DNA from: Selaginella moellendorffii
Lineage: Eukaryota; Streptophyta; Lycopodiopsida; Selaginellales; Selaginellaceae
DNA length: 64,000 nt
Assembly: GCF_000143415.4 (NCBI RefSeq)
Contig: NW_003314288.1
Coordinates: forward strand, 534,939-598,938
Reading direction: 5' to 3'
Within the stretch, counting starts at the first letter, position 1; the number at the start of each line of letters is the position of its first letter. Shown here piece after piece: positions 34,329 through 43,367 of the stretch. The position numbers were made by a program, and so were the translations under genes. Below the pieces are notes generated by a model, which was not told where the DNA came from, did not search any database, and worked only from the letters and a program-made list of their open reading frames with translations.

Positions 34329-37300
34329 CTACTTCTCAGTTCTAAGCTTACATTGCTGGCATATAGGGCAGGAACGGACATAATCCGCTACATCACCTTC
34401 CATACCAGACCAGAAAAATCCCTTTTTCAATGAAGCCAGAGTCTTTCGCTGTCCACCATGTCCCGCTGCTAGAACATCATGATGTTCCCGCAGAAATAAC
34501 TGCTGAAGATCCTTAGAGGGAAGATACAATCTTTCTTGCTTATAGAATATAAGCCCATCCCGAACTGAGAAGTGAAACTTCGCATTAGTGCGACTAGCAA
34601 CTTTTGCTGCTTTGCTACCAAGGCTCTGCTTCAAAAACCCCGCACGGCATAAGATTGCCTTCGCCAATGGATCACTTCCATACGAAGCCCGAACATCCTT
34701 CAACCAGTCCGAACTGATTGCCGATAATGCCCGGAACTGAGCTTGATGACTCAACGCGTCCGGAACAATATTGTCCTTACCAGGTTTATATATGATTTCA
34801 ATATCATATCTAGCAAGCTTCTCTTGCCAACGAGCCTGCTTTGGCGTAAGCTTAGGCTGCGTAGCAAAGTAGCTCAGTGTGTTACTATCTGTATAAACCT
34901 TGGTATGTCCACCCAAGTAGTGTCTCCAGTGTTCCAGGGCCGACACTATAGCAAACATCTCTTTCTCATGCGTTGGCCATCTTTGTTGGGTCTCATCCAA
35001 TTTCTTGGAATAGAACGCAACGGGACAACCATGTCGCCTTAGCATAACACCAACTGCTTTGTCACAATCTTGCTGCAACACGGCACCGATAGCATAACCA
35101 GATGCATCACAATGCACTTCGAAAGGTTTATCAAGATCTGGGATCCTGAGAACAGGAACCGTAGTCAAGATCTCCTTCAACCGTGCAAAAGCACGCTGGC
35201 AAGCTGGTGTCCAATGAAACGGAATACTACTCTTTGTCAACTCAGTCAACGGAAGAGCAATCCTTGCAAAATTGCAGACAAACTTGCGATAGTATCCCGC
35301 CAAACCGAGAAAGGATCGAACATCTGTTACAGTGGTTGGAACTTCCCAGGACTTCACTGCTTCCACCTTCTTTGGATCGACCTCAATCACACCACCACCA
35401 ACTATATGTCCGAGAAAGTTTACGCGCAATTGTCCAAAAGCGCATTTACTTTCCTTAGCATACAGTTTGTGTTCACGCAACTTCTGAAACACCAGCTCCA
35501 AGTGTTTCAAATGATCCTCCAACGTCTCACTAAAGACAAGAACATCGTCGATGTATAGGACAACAAATGCGTCCAAATAATCTCCAAATATTCTATTCAT
35601 CATAGTGCTGAACGTTGCCGGAGCATTGCATAACCCGAACGGCATGACAAGGAACTCATAAGATCCGTACCGAGTCTTAAAGGCTGTCTTCTCCACATCC
35701 TGATCTGCCACTCGTATCTGATGATACCCGGACCGCAAATCAAGTCGCGTAAAATACTTAGCCTTTAAGAGTTGGTCAAACAAGTCATCAATGCGAGGCA
35801 AAGGATAACTGTTTTTAACCGTGATCTTGTTAAGTGCCCGATAGTCAATACACATCCTCATGGTTCCATCCTTTTTCATAACAAAAAGGACCAGCGCTCC
35901 ATAAGGGGATTTACTTGGTTGGATATGACCTTTGTCAAGAAGCTCTGTGAGTTGCTTCTTGAGTTCAGCCATCTCCTTGATGTTCAGACGATACGGAGCC
36001 TTTGTAGGTGGTTTAGAACCCGGAATAACCTCAATCCGATGATCAACCTCACGGCTAGGGGGTAGCCCTGGCGGCAAATCCTTTGGAAAGATATCCTGAT
36101 TCCATGCCAACAACTCCAATATCTTCTGTGGTACAGGATCAACCCCGTCACCGATTCGAACCGAGTCACCCACACTCTCAGCTTCCATCACTTGAACCCA
36201 AAAGGTTTGACATCCCCTTTTAGCTGCTTTTTGAGCGGCCCTCACAGTCAGGAACTTTGCATCCCAATCCTTTGAGGAACGCTTTTGCAACTGAAAGGAT
36301 ACATTAGGACGTCCTTCTGACTTCAACGTGATACGACTTTGTCCAGCACCATAAATCCCTTTGATATACTTGTTGAAGAAATCCATACCAAACACCATCT
36401 GAAAATCTGGTATCTTCAACACTACCAAGTCCACTCTTTCTTTCCACTTGGATATCTTTATTGGAACATCACTCACAAACTTTCTGGCTACTTGCCCACC
36501 TTCCGCAAACCGGAAGTGCATAGGCGACATTTGCTCAGCATTCAATCCTAACAACTTAACTAAGTCTTCGGATATCACACTGTGCGTAGCTCCCGTGTCA
36601 ATCATCACTCGGATTCGGTGTCCACGGACAAAGCCTACCAGATACATCAACGGATCAGTGTTTGCATTGACTGCAAGAAAAGCTTGAGGAAAGCAACGAA
36701 AGTTACTCACCTCTTCTTCCTCATAGTCTGCATTGACCAACTCGTCAACCCCTTCAGCTTCACCACCACCGTCTTCCCTCATGACATTAACCCGAGACCT
36801 TGTCTTATGCTTGTTGGGACATTCCGAGGACCTATGTCCCGACTCTCCACAATGGAAGCAATGACCCACACTACCCGTTCCGCTAGGAGCAGGTTTTGCA
36901 GGTTGCTGCTGCTTGTACCCACCAGGAGGAGGAACAGAGGGCCTAGGACCAGAAGAAGCTGTTGGTGGTCTCCAACCACCACCACCTTTATTCACCGTAG
37001 CTTGTGAGCCCCTAGGGCGGTACCTACTTTCTACCCTTTGTTTCCGATCACCTTGCTTATTCCCAGAATTCCTATTCTTATCCGAGTTACCAGCATAAGG
37101 TTGCTGATATTGTTCCATGAGCGAGTGACTAAAGGCAACTTGCTGCGCTGCCTCCTTACACTCCAGGTATGTCTTCGGCTTAAACTTCAAGATCTCATTA
37201 CGAGAAAGTGAACTTAAACCCTCCAAGAAATAACTCCGAGCATCTTCGTCACTCATATTTGCAATCATAATGCGCTTCTGAGCAAACGCATTAACGTAAT

Positions 37301-37982
37301 GCATAAGGTCCCCTCGCTGCTTTAACCGCCGCAGCTCTGCGCGAAGTCTCAGACCAAGATCATCCGGCAAGTATTCCTTACGGATATGAGACCGCATCTT
37401 GGTCCAACTTCTAGTCTGCCCTTTTTCAGCACACACCTGGCGCCACCAAGTTTTGGCATGATCGGTGAGAAAGGATTGCGCGCACGCAACTTTCGTACGA
37501 TCATCTACGTCTGCTGCTATGAAATAGTTTTCCATATCGTAGACCCAGTCTTCCAAAACTTGATAGTCCCGCATGCCTCTGAAGTTGGGTGGCTTTGGAG
37601 GCTTGAACTTTGAAACTCGTGCAACCGGGGGCGGCTGCAAAACTTCATCATCCTCAGAACTAGAGGAGGAGTTTGGTTGCTTAGGCTTGGCTGGTTTAGC
37701 TGCCTCAGCTTCTTTCTTCCTCTTCTTGTTCTCCTTCTTCAATTTGCGAATCTCTTTTCGCAAATTCTCGATCTCGACTTCATGAGCCGTGCGCTGCAGT
37801 GCTGCAGCATTTGGCTCATCCTCTTCTGACTCGGCCTCAGCCCCTTCCGCAGCATCTCTAGCAGGAGTTTCCTCCTCTCGATTCGCCCGTCTAGAGGTTT
37901 CAGCGTCATCAACACAGTTCCTCTTCACCATCCTGCTAGCTGCATGCATGCCTCCATCAGTAACTGAACATGCATACAACAT
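34329..37982 (-). CDS. chromovirus B gag-pol polyprotein, N-terminal 1217 residues
   Basis: Open frame read from 37982 down. Copy A supports the Met at 37949 as the conserved start, because A has lost the upstream ATG. Order: charged coiled region, gag domain ([17 protein letters not shown]), zinc knuckle [14 protein letters not shown] (about residue 374), protease [12 protein letters not shown] (about 458), RT with YIDDVLVF (about 808), RNase H with [15 protein letters not shown] (about 955) and the integrase zinc finger ending [13 protein letters not shown]. It ends at TAG 34329, best read as a decayed CAG, since the frame goes on through AGKLQCIPAP to the nested insertion and then into the integrase core at 32478. 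With the insertion removed this is an almost intact autonomous element, likely young and a plausible enzyme source for LARD and TRIMs. Confidence 0.94.
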   Translation of the reverse strand: MLYACSVTDGGMHAASRMVKRNCVDDAETSRRANREEETPARDAAEGAEAESEEDEPNAAALQRTAHEVEIENLRKEIRKLKKENKKRKKEAEAAKPAKPKQPNSSSSSEDDEVLQPPPVARVSKFKPPKPPNFRGMRDYQVLEDWVYDMENYFIAADVDDRTKVACAQSFLTDHAKTWWRQVCAEKGQTRSWTKMRSHIRKEYLPDDLGLRLRAELRRLKQRGDLMHYVNAFAQKRIMIANMSDEDARSYFLEGLSSLSRNEILKFKPKTYLECKEAAQQVAFSHSLMEQYQQPYAGNSDKNRNSGNKQGDRKQRVESRYRPRGSQATVNKGGGGWRPPTASSGPRPSVPPPGGYKQQQPAKPAPSGTGSVGHCFHCGESGHRSSECPNKHKTRSRVNVMREDGGGEAEGVDELVNADYEEEEVSNFRCFPQAFLAVNANTDPLMYLVGFVRGHRIRVMIDTGATHSVISEDLVKLLGLNAEQMSPMHFRFAEGGQVARKFVSDVPIKISKWKERVDLVVLKIPDFQMVFGMDFFNKYIKGIYGAGQSRITLKSEGRPNVSFQLQKRSSKDWDAKFLTVRAAQKAAKRGCQTFWVQVMEAESVGDSVRIGDGVDPVPQKILELLAWNQDIFPKDLPPGLPPSREVDHRIEVIPGSKPPTKAPYRLNIKEMAELKKQLTELLDKGHIQPSKSPYGALVLFVMKKDGTMRMCIDYRALNKITVKNSYPLPRIDDLFDQLLKAKYFTRLDLRSGYHQIRVADQDVEKTAFKTRYGSYEFLVMPFGLCNAPATFSTMMNRIFGDYLDAFVVLYIDDVLVFSETLEDHLKHLELVFQKLREHKLYAKESKCAFGQLRVNFLGHIVGGGVIEVDPKKVEAVKSWEVPTTVTDVRSFLGLAGYYRKFVCNFARIALPLTELTKSSIPFHWTPACQRAFARLKEILTTVPVLRIPDLDKPFEVHCDASGYAIGAVLQQDCDKAVGVMLRRHGCPVAFYSKKLDETQQRWPTHEKEMFAIVSALEHWRHYLGGHTKVYTDSNTLSYFATQPKLTPKQARWQEKLARYDIEIIYKPGKDNIVPDALSHQAQFRALSAISSDWLKDVRASYGSDPLAKAILCRAGFLKQSLGSKAAKVASRTNAKFHFSVRDGLIFYKQERLYLPSKDLQQLFLREHHDVLAAGHGGQRKTLASLKKGFFWSGMEGDVADYVRSCPICQQCKLRTEK

Positions 37983-38108
37983 TCTTACCGAATGGTGCTA
38001 TCCAACTAATCCTACACAGGTCGCTTCGGATCTACTAGAAAAGTCTCTACGTATGCAACTTGAGTCAGAAAATCCGACAAAAGTTGGATAGGAATCGCTG
38101 AGACAAGT

Positions 38109-38122
38109 CCTCTGATACCAAA
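38109..38122 (-). other. primer-binding site of chromovirus B
   Basis: CCTCTGATACCAAA is the complement of TTTGGTATCAGAGG, three bases from the LTR edge, matching initiator Met tRNA. Confidence 0.85.
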
Positions 38123-39051
38123 TGTAGCGCACCTGAATTTGGAGCCGAACTCCAAGCCCGTTGCGCTACAAAACGAGGGTCCGGAACAATCCCATGAGCA
38201 CCAGCTCCCCGTATCCAACACCTGCACACAAAATGGTGTCAGACGAAGTCTGGCACAATTTTGGCATACCGGTGGCCTAACACGAGAAGGAGGGTACTCC
38301 ACCGACTAGAGCAGCGTGGAGCTTGGGCTTAGACCCAAGCCGGACGCAGAACAAGGAGCGACACAGCCCAGCGGGAGCCAAACTAATGTCTCAGGTGGTC
38401 GGACATGCATTCCAACCACTATCCCTACTATACATTTGGAACCCCCCACAACCCCCCCCCCCCCCCCCCCCCCCTTGAGGGACACATGCTTTGGGCTTTC
38501 ACCCCAAGCCACCCTTAGTACCAGGAGTTAGTCTCTGGGACAAGCTCGAAACTTACTAAATATGGAATGGCCTTAGATTGCGAATTTGGACACGGGACGA
38601 ACACCATTGTGTTCAGGCCGACCTCAACATTCCGTAGATATGCCAAATGAGCGAATCTAGACACTTTCCATAAATAGCATTTGAGACCGAAATGAGACTA
38701 ATACAAAGGGTGTGATAGCGAGGGTGTTTGGCAGACACGGTAAGCTATCATCCAGCGATATTGAGGGACTAGTCTCAATACGCGAGGGTTCTTGCCAAGC
38801 CAGTGCAAGACAGAGCAAAAGAGAACTAAAAGCCAGGCCGAGAATGCTCAGCTAAAAACACATAGGAGTTCCTACCTTATGTCCATCTGGCTAAGTACAG
38901 ATGCTAAGCCCAGTTTACTAACACTTGGACAAGAGGGGCCAATGATGGGAACCAGCAGTACCGACCTCCTGCCGTCATGGCAGTAAGGAAAGAGTGTCCG
39001 TAAGGACTGGTTGACAAGTATCTTTCGATACCCGAAGTCACATTCGCGACA
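38123..39051 (-). repeat. chromovirus B 5' LTR
   Basis: 929 bases, reverse complement, TGTAGCGCACCTGAATTTGG to CATTCGCGACA. It is nearly identical to the chromovirus A LTR except for a C-run of about 22 bases near 38452, against a G-run of about 10 in copy A. Confidence 0.92.
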
Positions 39052-39488
39052 CTAAACGATCCTCACCGGTAGAATTGCACAATGGTTCTTACTACTTCAA
39101 GAATACAACTTCAAGATCATCTACAAGCTTGGAAGAGAACATGAACAAGTCAACCACTTAAGCCGCATTACAACCGTTGAACCGAAACACAATATGGATG
39201 AATTTCTTGACTCCAATATCCTTCGAATCCACACATCACCAACCTAGATGGACAACATCTACTACTATCTCACAACAGCAACAATACCAAGTCGATATTC
39301 AACCTCCGACAAGCGCAAATAATTTGTCTTGAGGACAAAACCATATTCATTCGTGGGAAGAAGACTGTACAAACAAAAGACAACATTTTATGAAGATGTG
39401 CAAACCCAGAAGAAACACAAGATCTACTTGAAAAAGCCTAATGTGGACAAGTAGGAGGACATTTTGCTGAAGAAATCACAGCTCGAAA
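39052..39488 (+). pseudogene. gypsy family C copy C2, RNase H end and integrase start (right part)
   Basis: Continuation of the C2 pol after the 13-kb insertion: TILTGRIAQWFLLLQEYNFK, then a spacer and the beginning of the integrase zinc finger (GGHFAEEITARK). It stops abruptly at about 39488, where a PPR gene fragment begins; the two share a short AAAAGCTGG / AGAAGCTGG-like overlap. Confidence 0.85.
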
Positions 39489-39891
39489 AAGCTGGACAGA
39501 TGTTAACTCAGGAAAAGTGCATCTTTTTTCTATTGGGGTTAGGAGTCACTCACAAAGTGATGAGATTGCGGTCAAGCTCAAGCAATTGTTGCTGAGAATG
39601 AAAGAGGAGGGGTACGCGAGTGATATGATCAACATTCTAAAAGACATACCCAAGGAAGAGAAAGAGGATCACTTGTGCAGCCACAGTGAGAAGCTTGCGC
39701 TGCGGTGTGCTCTGGTGAACTCTCACCAGAAGGAGACCATCAGAATTGTGAAAAATCTCTGAGTTTGTGACGATTGCCATGCAGCCACTGCTCTCATCTC
39801 TAAGCTGGTAAAAAGGTTAATCATCTGCAAAGATGCCAGTCAGGTTCATGTGTTCCAGGATGGCAGATGTTCCTGTGACAACTAATTTTGA
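39489..39891 (+). pseudogene. 3' fragment of a PPR-DYW gene
   Basis: Encodes only the C-terminal E+/DYW part of the gene seen complete at 43368-46124: SWTDVNSGKVH, then the HSEKLAL zinc/catalytic motif and the CDDCHAAT zinc motif. It differs by point changes, has a TGA after KNL (39760) and a TAA replacing the penultimate Tyr codon near the end, and one of two tandem Trp codons is missing at the join. The PPR repeats are absent. It is a dead truncated duplicate fused to the integrase of C2. Confidence 0.92.
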
Positions 39892-41230
39892 AAACATGTC
39901 AGTGCTCTTTCTTGCAGTTATCCCTGGTTTTAAACCCTCCGTGAGTCAAGCAGAAACATGGGCCGCTGAGTGAGCATGCCTCGTCAAAGTACCGCAGTCA
40001 ACCTAAACTTCACAGAGAAAAAATTAACATTTAAAAGTTAAAACTATGCAAAAGGAGGATGACACGTTGTCTTAAATTTAAATTTCTTTTTGGTAGAAGA
40101 ATGGGGGAATGCTGACTAAACCTGCCAACAGGTGCACCCAGATTCAGATAATAAGCCTTAGTATGAAGACTTGCCGGTACCCAAACTCTTTGCTGATAGC
40201 AAGTACCGCCTCATGTTCCGGGAGCAAGGTGATGGCGGCTTGCGGCATGACCAACTTTGGGTTTGTGCTCCTAGAGCACGTTGAAGACGTGTGGAAGCTG
40301 GTGACGATGGCATTTGTTTCTTGCGATGTACTCACCAGTTCCTCGGCAACGTCTTCCTTCCAGATTTTTTGAGCTTGTCGTGAGTGGTGACCTGCTTGCT
40401 CTCTCCTGTGACGACTTCTTCCAGCCTCTGGTGCCCAACCTCAAGGCTCTCTTGTGGATGGAGCTAGCCCTACACAGTGTGTGTGTGTGTCAACCAGCAG
40501 ATGCACAAATCGTTGAGAAGTAGCAACAAGTGTGTATCAGGCTTAGTACGTAGTGTACTAGTGTACATGTACATGTGTTTCAGCTAAATATAATGGGCCA
40601 AATACACCGAAGAAGTGCATATAAGAAGAGTAGAAACAAATTAAAAAATGTAAATTAAGAAGTGCAAAAGAAATGAAAATAAAAATTGTCCATCCTCATC
40701 AGTTTGCTGAAATTAAGTTGGATTCATTTCTTTCAGCTCCAAATATTGTGTGATTGAGTTGTAAGCTAATTAATAGTAGAAAATAAGAAAAAAACAAACA
40801 TTGAAAAAATAGTGTTTGATAATATCTTCTTTGCTTTTAGTTTTTTATTTTCGAAAGAAAATTAGTGGGGGAGTGCTGGTAAAGATATCTTGGCCGTTCA
40901 TTGGTGGTTAATTAAATGAGCATGTTTAGAGCTGTTTATAAGAGTTTAGCTCTGGACCAATTCGAACATGAGTTACCCGAAAATTAAAGTTCAAATTTAC
41001 GTTTTCCCTATTTGCACAATAACTTAAGCTAAAGTAATGTACTTACCCTTATTTTTTATGGGAAAATTATTTCGCACGAAAAGAAGGCGAATTTAGAGAA
41101 TTCTTAAGTAATTTTCAAAAACCCCGACCAAATCTAAAGTGTTGGGAGGGGTCATTTTATTTTAAGGGAAGTTGTTAAAAATTATTCCGGAAATATTCGA
41201 GAAGATTCTTAGGTTAGGGTTTGGCATTCT
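39892..41230 (+). other. duplicated 3' flank of the PPR gene (copy A)
   Basis: Non-coding sequence also found after PPR1 (46125-46803) and, in reverse, after PPR2 (58691 to 57508, then 53020 to about 52889). It includes a GT microsatellite near 40482, absent or variable elsewhere, and an AT-rich tail. Short frames conserved on the opposite strand (for example 40335-40144) recur in all three copies, but I could not identify a protein. Confidence 0.75.
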
Positions 41231-41580
41231 TCAATTAGGTTTTGTTGCTTTCATGCACATTGCGGATGACAAGAGCCCCAGTCTCCAAGTGCTGCCTGAG
41301 GAAGAAGACTGTGAACTTGAGGTATGTCGGGCTGTGATTGGGAGGAGGTTTTGCATCGGCCTGTGGTGGGTGAAGCCTCGAAATGTCACCACCTAGGTGG
41401 AAGAGGAAACTTCAGATGGAGAAGAGGACCTTCTTCACCATTTGTGGCATGCTGGAGAGTGAGATCCAGAAGCAAGGTTGGAGGAGTGCGGTGCCGGTGG
41501 ATGTTCGACTGGGGGTGACTTTGTACAAGCTTTTCAAGAACACAGATTACCTGGATCTGGCACCAAGCCCCAAACCACCC
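41172..41580 (+). pseudogene. PIF/Harbinger-like transposase N-terminal remnant (tentative)
   Basis: Two overlapping frames give LWWVKPRN and then MEKRTFFTICGMLESEIQ followed by AVPVDVRLGVTLYKLFKN and TDYLDLA. That order (WV.PRN, a mid helix, RR/VPVD.RL..TLYKL) resembles the N-terminal region of plant Harbinger-type nucleases (HARBI1/ALP1-like). A frame change near 41395 and loss of everything after TDYLDLA, including the DDE residues, make it non-functional. The identification rests on pattern memory. Confidence 0.45.
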
Positions 41581-41913
41581 AGCAGTCTTGGCGCACAGGG
41601 ATGACATCAGCCCTAACCTCTTGCTCCACTGAGCTGCTAGCAGCTTCTCCCCTCCTTAAAAAAAAAGGTCTGTTGTTCTCTTGGAGTTCAAGAGGCATCT
41701 TCTTCACCGTCTCCTCTGTTTTTGCTAGCTAGTTAGCTCTTACAAGAAGGAGCACAAGCCAAGTTCAGCTTCATGCTCAGCTCTATCATCTCCTCTTTAA
41801 GACACCTCACCTCTTTGAACATTCAGGAGAGCTAGCACGCTTCACGTCTAGACGTCCCCCCCCCCCCTTTTTTTTTCACAATTGTCTCTTCAAACTCATC
41901 ATACTTATTTAAC
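41581..41913. other. spacer with homopolymer tract
   Basis: No gene recognised. A run of C followed by T at about 41858-41878 stands out. A minus-strand frame running through it (41832-42014) may be a frame-shifted end of the hypothetical ORF upstream. Confidence 0.4.
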
Positions 41914-42297
41914 TCACCAAACCTTACCAAGCCGAGTGCAGGTTTTGAAACCCCATGAGTCACCTTGGCTTCCAGTTGAGCTCTCCAACAATCTTGACGT
42001 GCGGATGCGTGCAAACTGCTCCTTGAGCCAGGACCATTTCTCCAGGAGATAACTTATGCTACAACACTCTCCGCTCGACGATCTCAATGTGGAAAGATCC
42101 ACAAAGCTGTCCCACTCATCATAGTTGTAGAAGAAATCATCCTCATACTGCATCTGCAACCTTGCTCGAGCCCAAGCCTCCGCCATCACAAGCTTCTCCC
42201 TCATCTTGATCAGCTCACACTTGAGGCGGCAAAACAAGTCCAGGTCCTGAGGAACAACAATGGAATACACCTTTCCCGGGTACCTGTCTCGAAACCT
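41914..42297 (-). CDS. hypothetical protein exon(s), minus strand
   Basis: A minus-strand frame preceded by an AG acceptor-like site (TTTCACAG near 42298) encodes RFRDRYPGKVYSIVVPQDLD and continues as an acidic, aromatic-rich sequence (YEDDFFYNYDEWDSFVDLST) to a stop at 41914. The first 45 codons recur at 63220-63345 on the plus strand beside PPR2, where a chromovirus fragment cuts them off. In the other frame, 42014-41832 continues with protein-like sequence, suggesting a frameshift near 42010. I do not recognise the family. It may be one exon of a host gene divergently arranged to PPR1. Confidence 0.35.
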   Translation of the reverse strand, partial: RFRDRYPGKVYSIVVPQDLDLFCRLKCELIKMREKLVMAEAWARARLQMQYEDDFFYNYDEWDSFVDLSTLRSSSGECCSISYLLEKWSWLKEQFARIRTSRLLESSTGSQGDSWGFKTCTRLGKVW

Positions 42298-43367
42298 GTG
42301 AAAGTACAGTGGACGATGTGGTGTTTCAGATCACAGCGGAATGATAACTTGATGAAAGCAACAAAACCATCGAGCTCGCTCTTTGGGGATCAATTATCAT
42401 CTCCTCCTTTGAAGCAATGAGCAGCAGGCCTTGATCGCATCCAGAAGTACTAGAGATAGTCTGCAAAAGCAAGTTTGACACCAGTTATTTTGGCAACACA
42501 GAAGAAAAAGAAGAAAATTTATAGAGATCCATACAATCCAAATCAAGATCAATCCTCCACGAATTTAATGCCGCTTTCAGCACCTCCAAGCTCTTCCGAA
42601 AAACGTAGCCACGGTATGCCACAATCGTTCACTTGAAAATCTGAAGATGTCAATCGAAGCATGCAAGCAAAAACATGAAGTAAAGAAGCGCAGGTGGACA
42701 ACAAAGGAGATGAACTGAGCAAGGCCAAGAACACATATAAGGACTGACTGTAAGCACTTGAGGCCTCGCGCAGTTTTTTCCTCCGTGCGTGGCTTCATAT
42801 GCAAAAGAGTTTGGTGTGGTAAGGTATGTTGCAGAGCAGCCAGAAGCCCAGGGTGAATATAAGTACGTGAGGCCTTGTGAGGTTTTACCACTGCCCGAGG
42901 ACTCCTGTGCATGGACCCCGGGCGAGACTCATTTGCGAAAGTGTTCTGCATAAAACTGGTGCCCTGAGGCTTTTGGCCGTGTCGCCCCATGAAGAGCATT
43001 TTTTATTTAATTTGTGTAGAGTGTGGTTTATTTTTGCATATTGAGTGTATCGATATCTTTTAGTTAGCAGATTATATTGAAGAACTGAAGACTACCTACA
43101 GTTAAGTGCATGCAGCAACAGATCATATAAAAAATGAATGCAGAGAATAACAAATCGGGATTTCTAGGAAGTTCGTGCGTGTTGTTAGCATGTACTGATT
43201 CTTTAGCTCTTGAGCAACTGATTGCTGCTGGCTCACATTCTATATATATCAAAGAGATTTTTTTTAAACAATAAACATCTAAGCTGCTGCAGTTAAGCTG
43301 TGACATTGTAAAGTTTAAAAAGGAAAAGAAGAAAAAACAGAAAACACGAAATCGGGATTTCTAGGGT
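42298..43367. other. duplicated 5' flank of PPR1
   Basis: About 1.1 kb shared in reverse with 62102-63210 upstream of PPR2. The minus strand has a 140-codon frame (42999-42577) with a counterpart at 62583-62921 whose C-terminal half is well conserved, but I cannot assign it. No core promoter could be placed with confidence. Confidence 0.5.

Larger units (their letters stand above)
26039..39051. mobile_element. composite insertion: two opposite chromoviruses plus TRIM-2 and LARD pieces
   Basis: A 13-kb block inserted in the RNase H region of element C2. From left: chromovirus A LTR and gag to RT on the plus strand (26039-29519); a reverse TRIM-2 fragment (29520-29993); then chromovirus B in reverse with a truncated 3' LTR (29994-30800), 3' UTR, integrase-chromodomain, a nested insertion (32480-34294), pol, gag and 5' LTR (38123-39051). 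Both outer edges are LTR U3 ends (TGTCGCG and CGCGACA). The target reads AAAAC on the left and (C)TAAAC on the right; paralogue C3 keeps the empty site at 51563-51578. Confidence 0.85.

Noticed and set aside
36582-37007. 141-codon antisense frame in chromovirus gag, also at 28496-28071 and 63566-63991
   Set aside because: It is antisense to the gag/protease frame and is conserved only because the elements are copies of each other.
40144-40335. 63-codon minus-strand frame repeated at 46636-46391 and 58248-58439
   Set aside because: It lies in the triplicated PPR 3' flank, so recurrence is explained by duplication. The ends vary between copies and no family was recognised.
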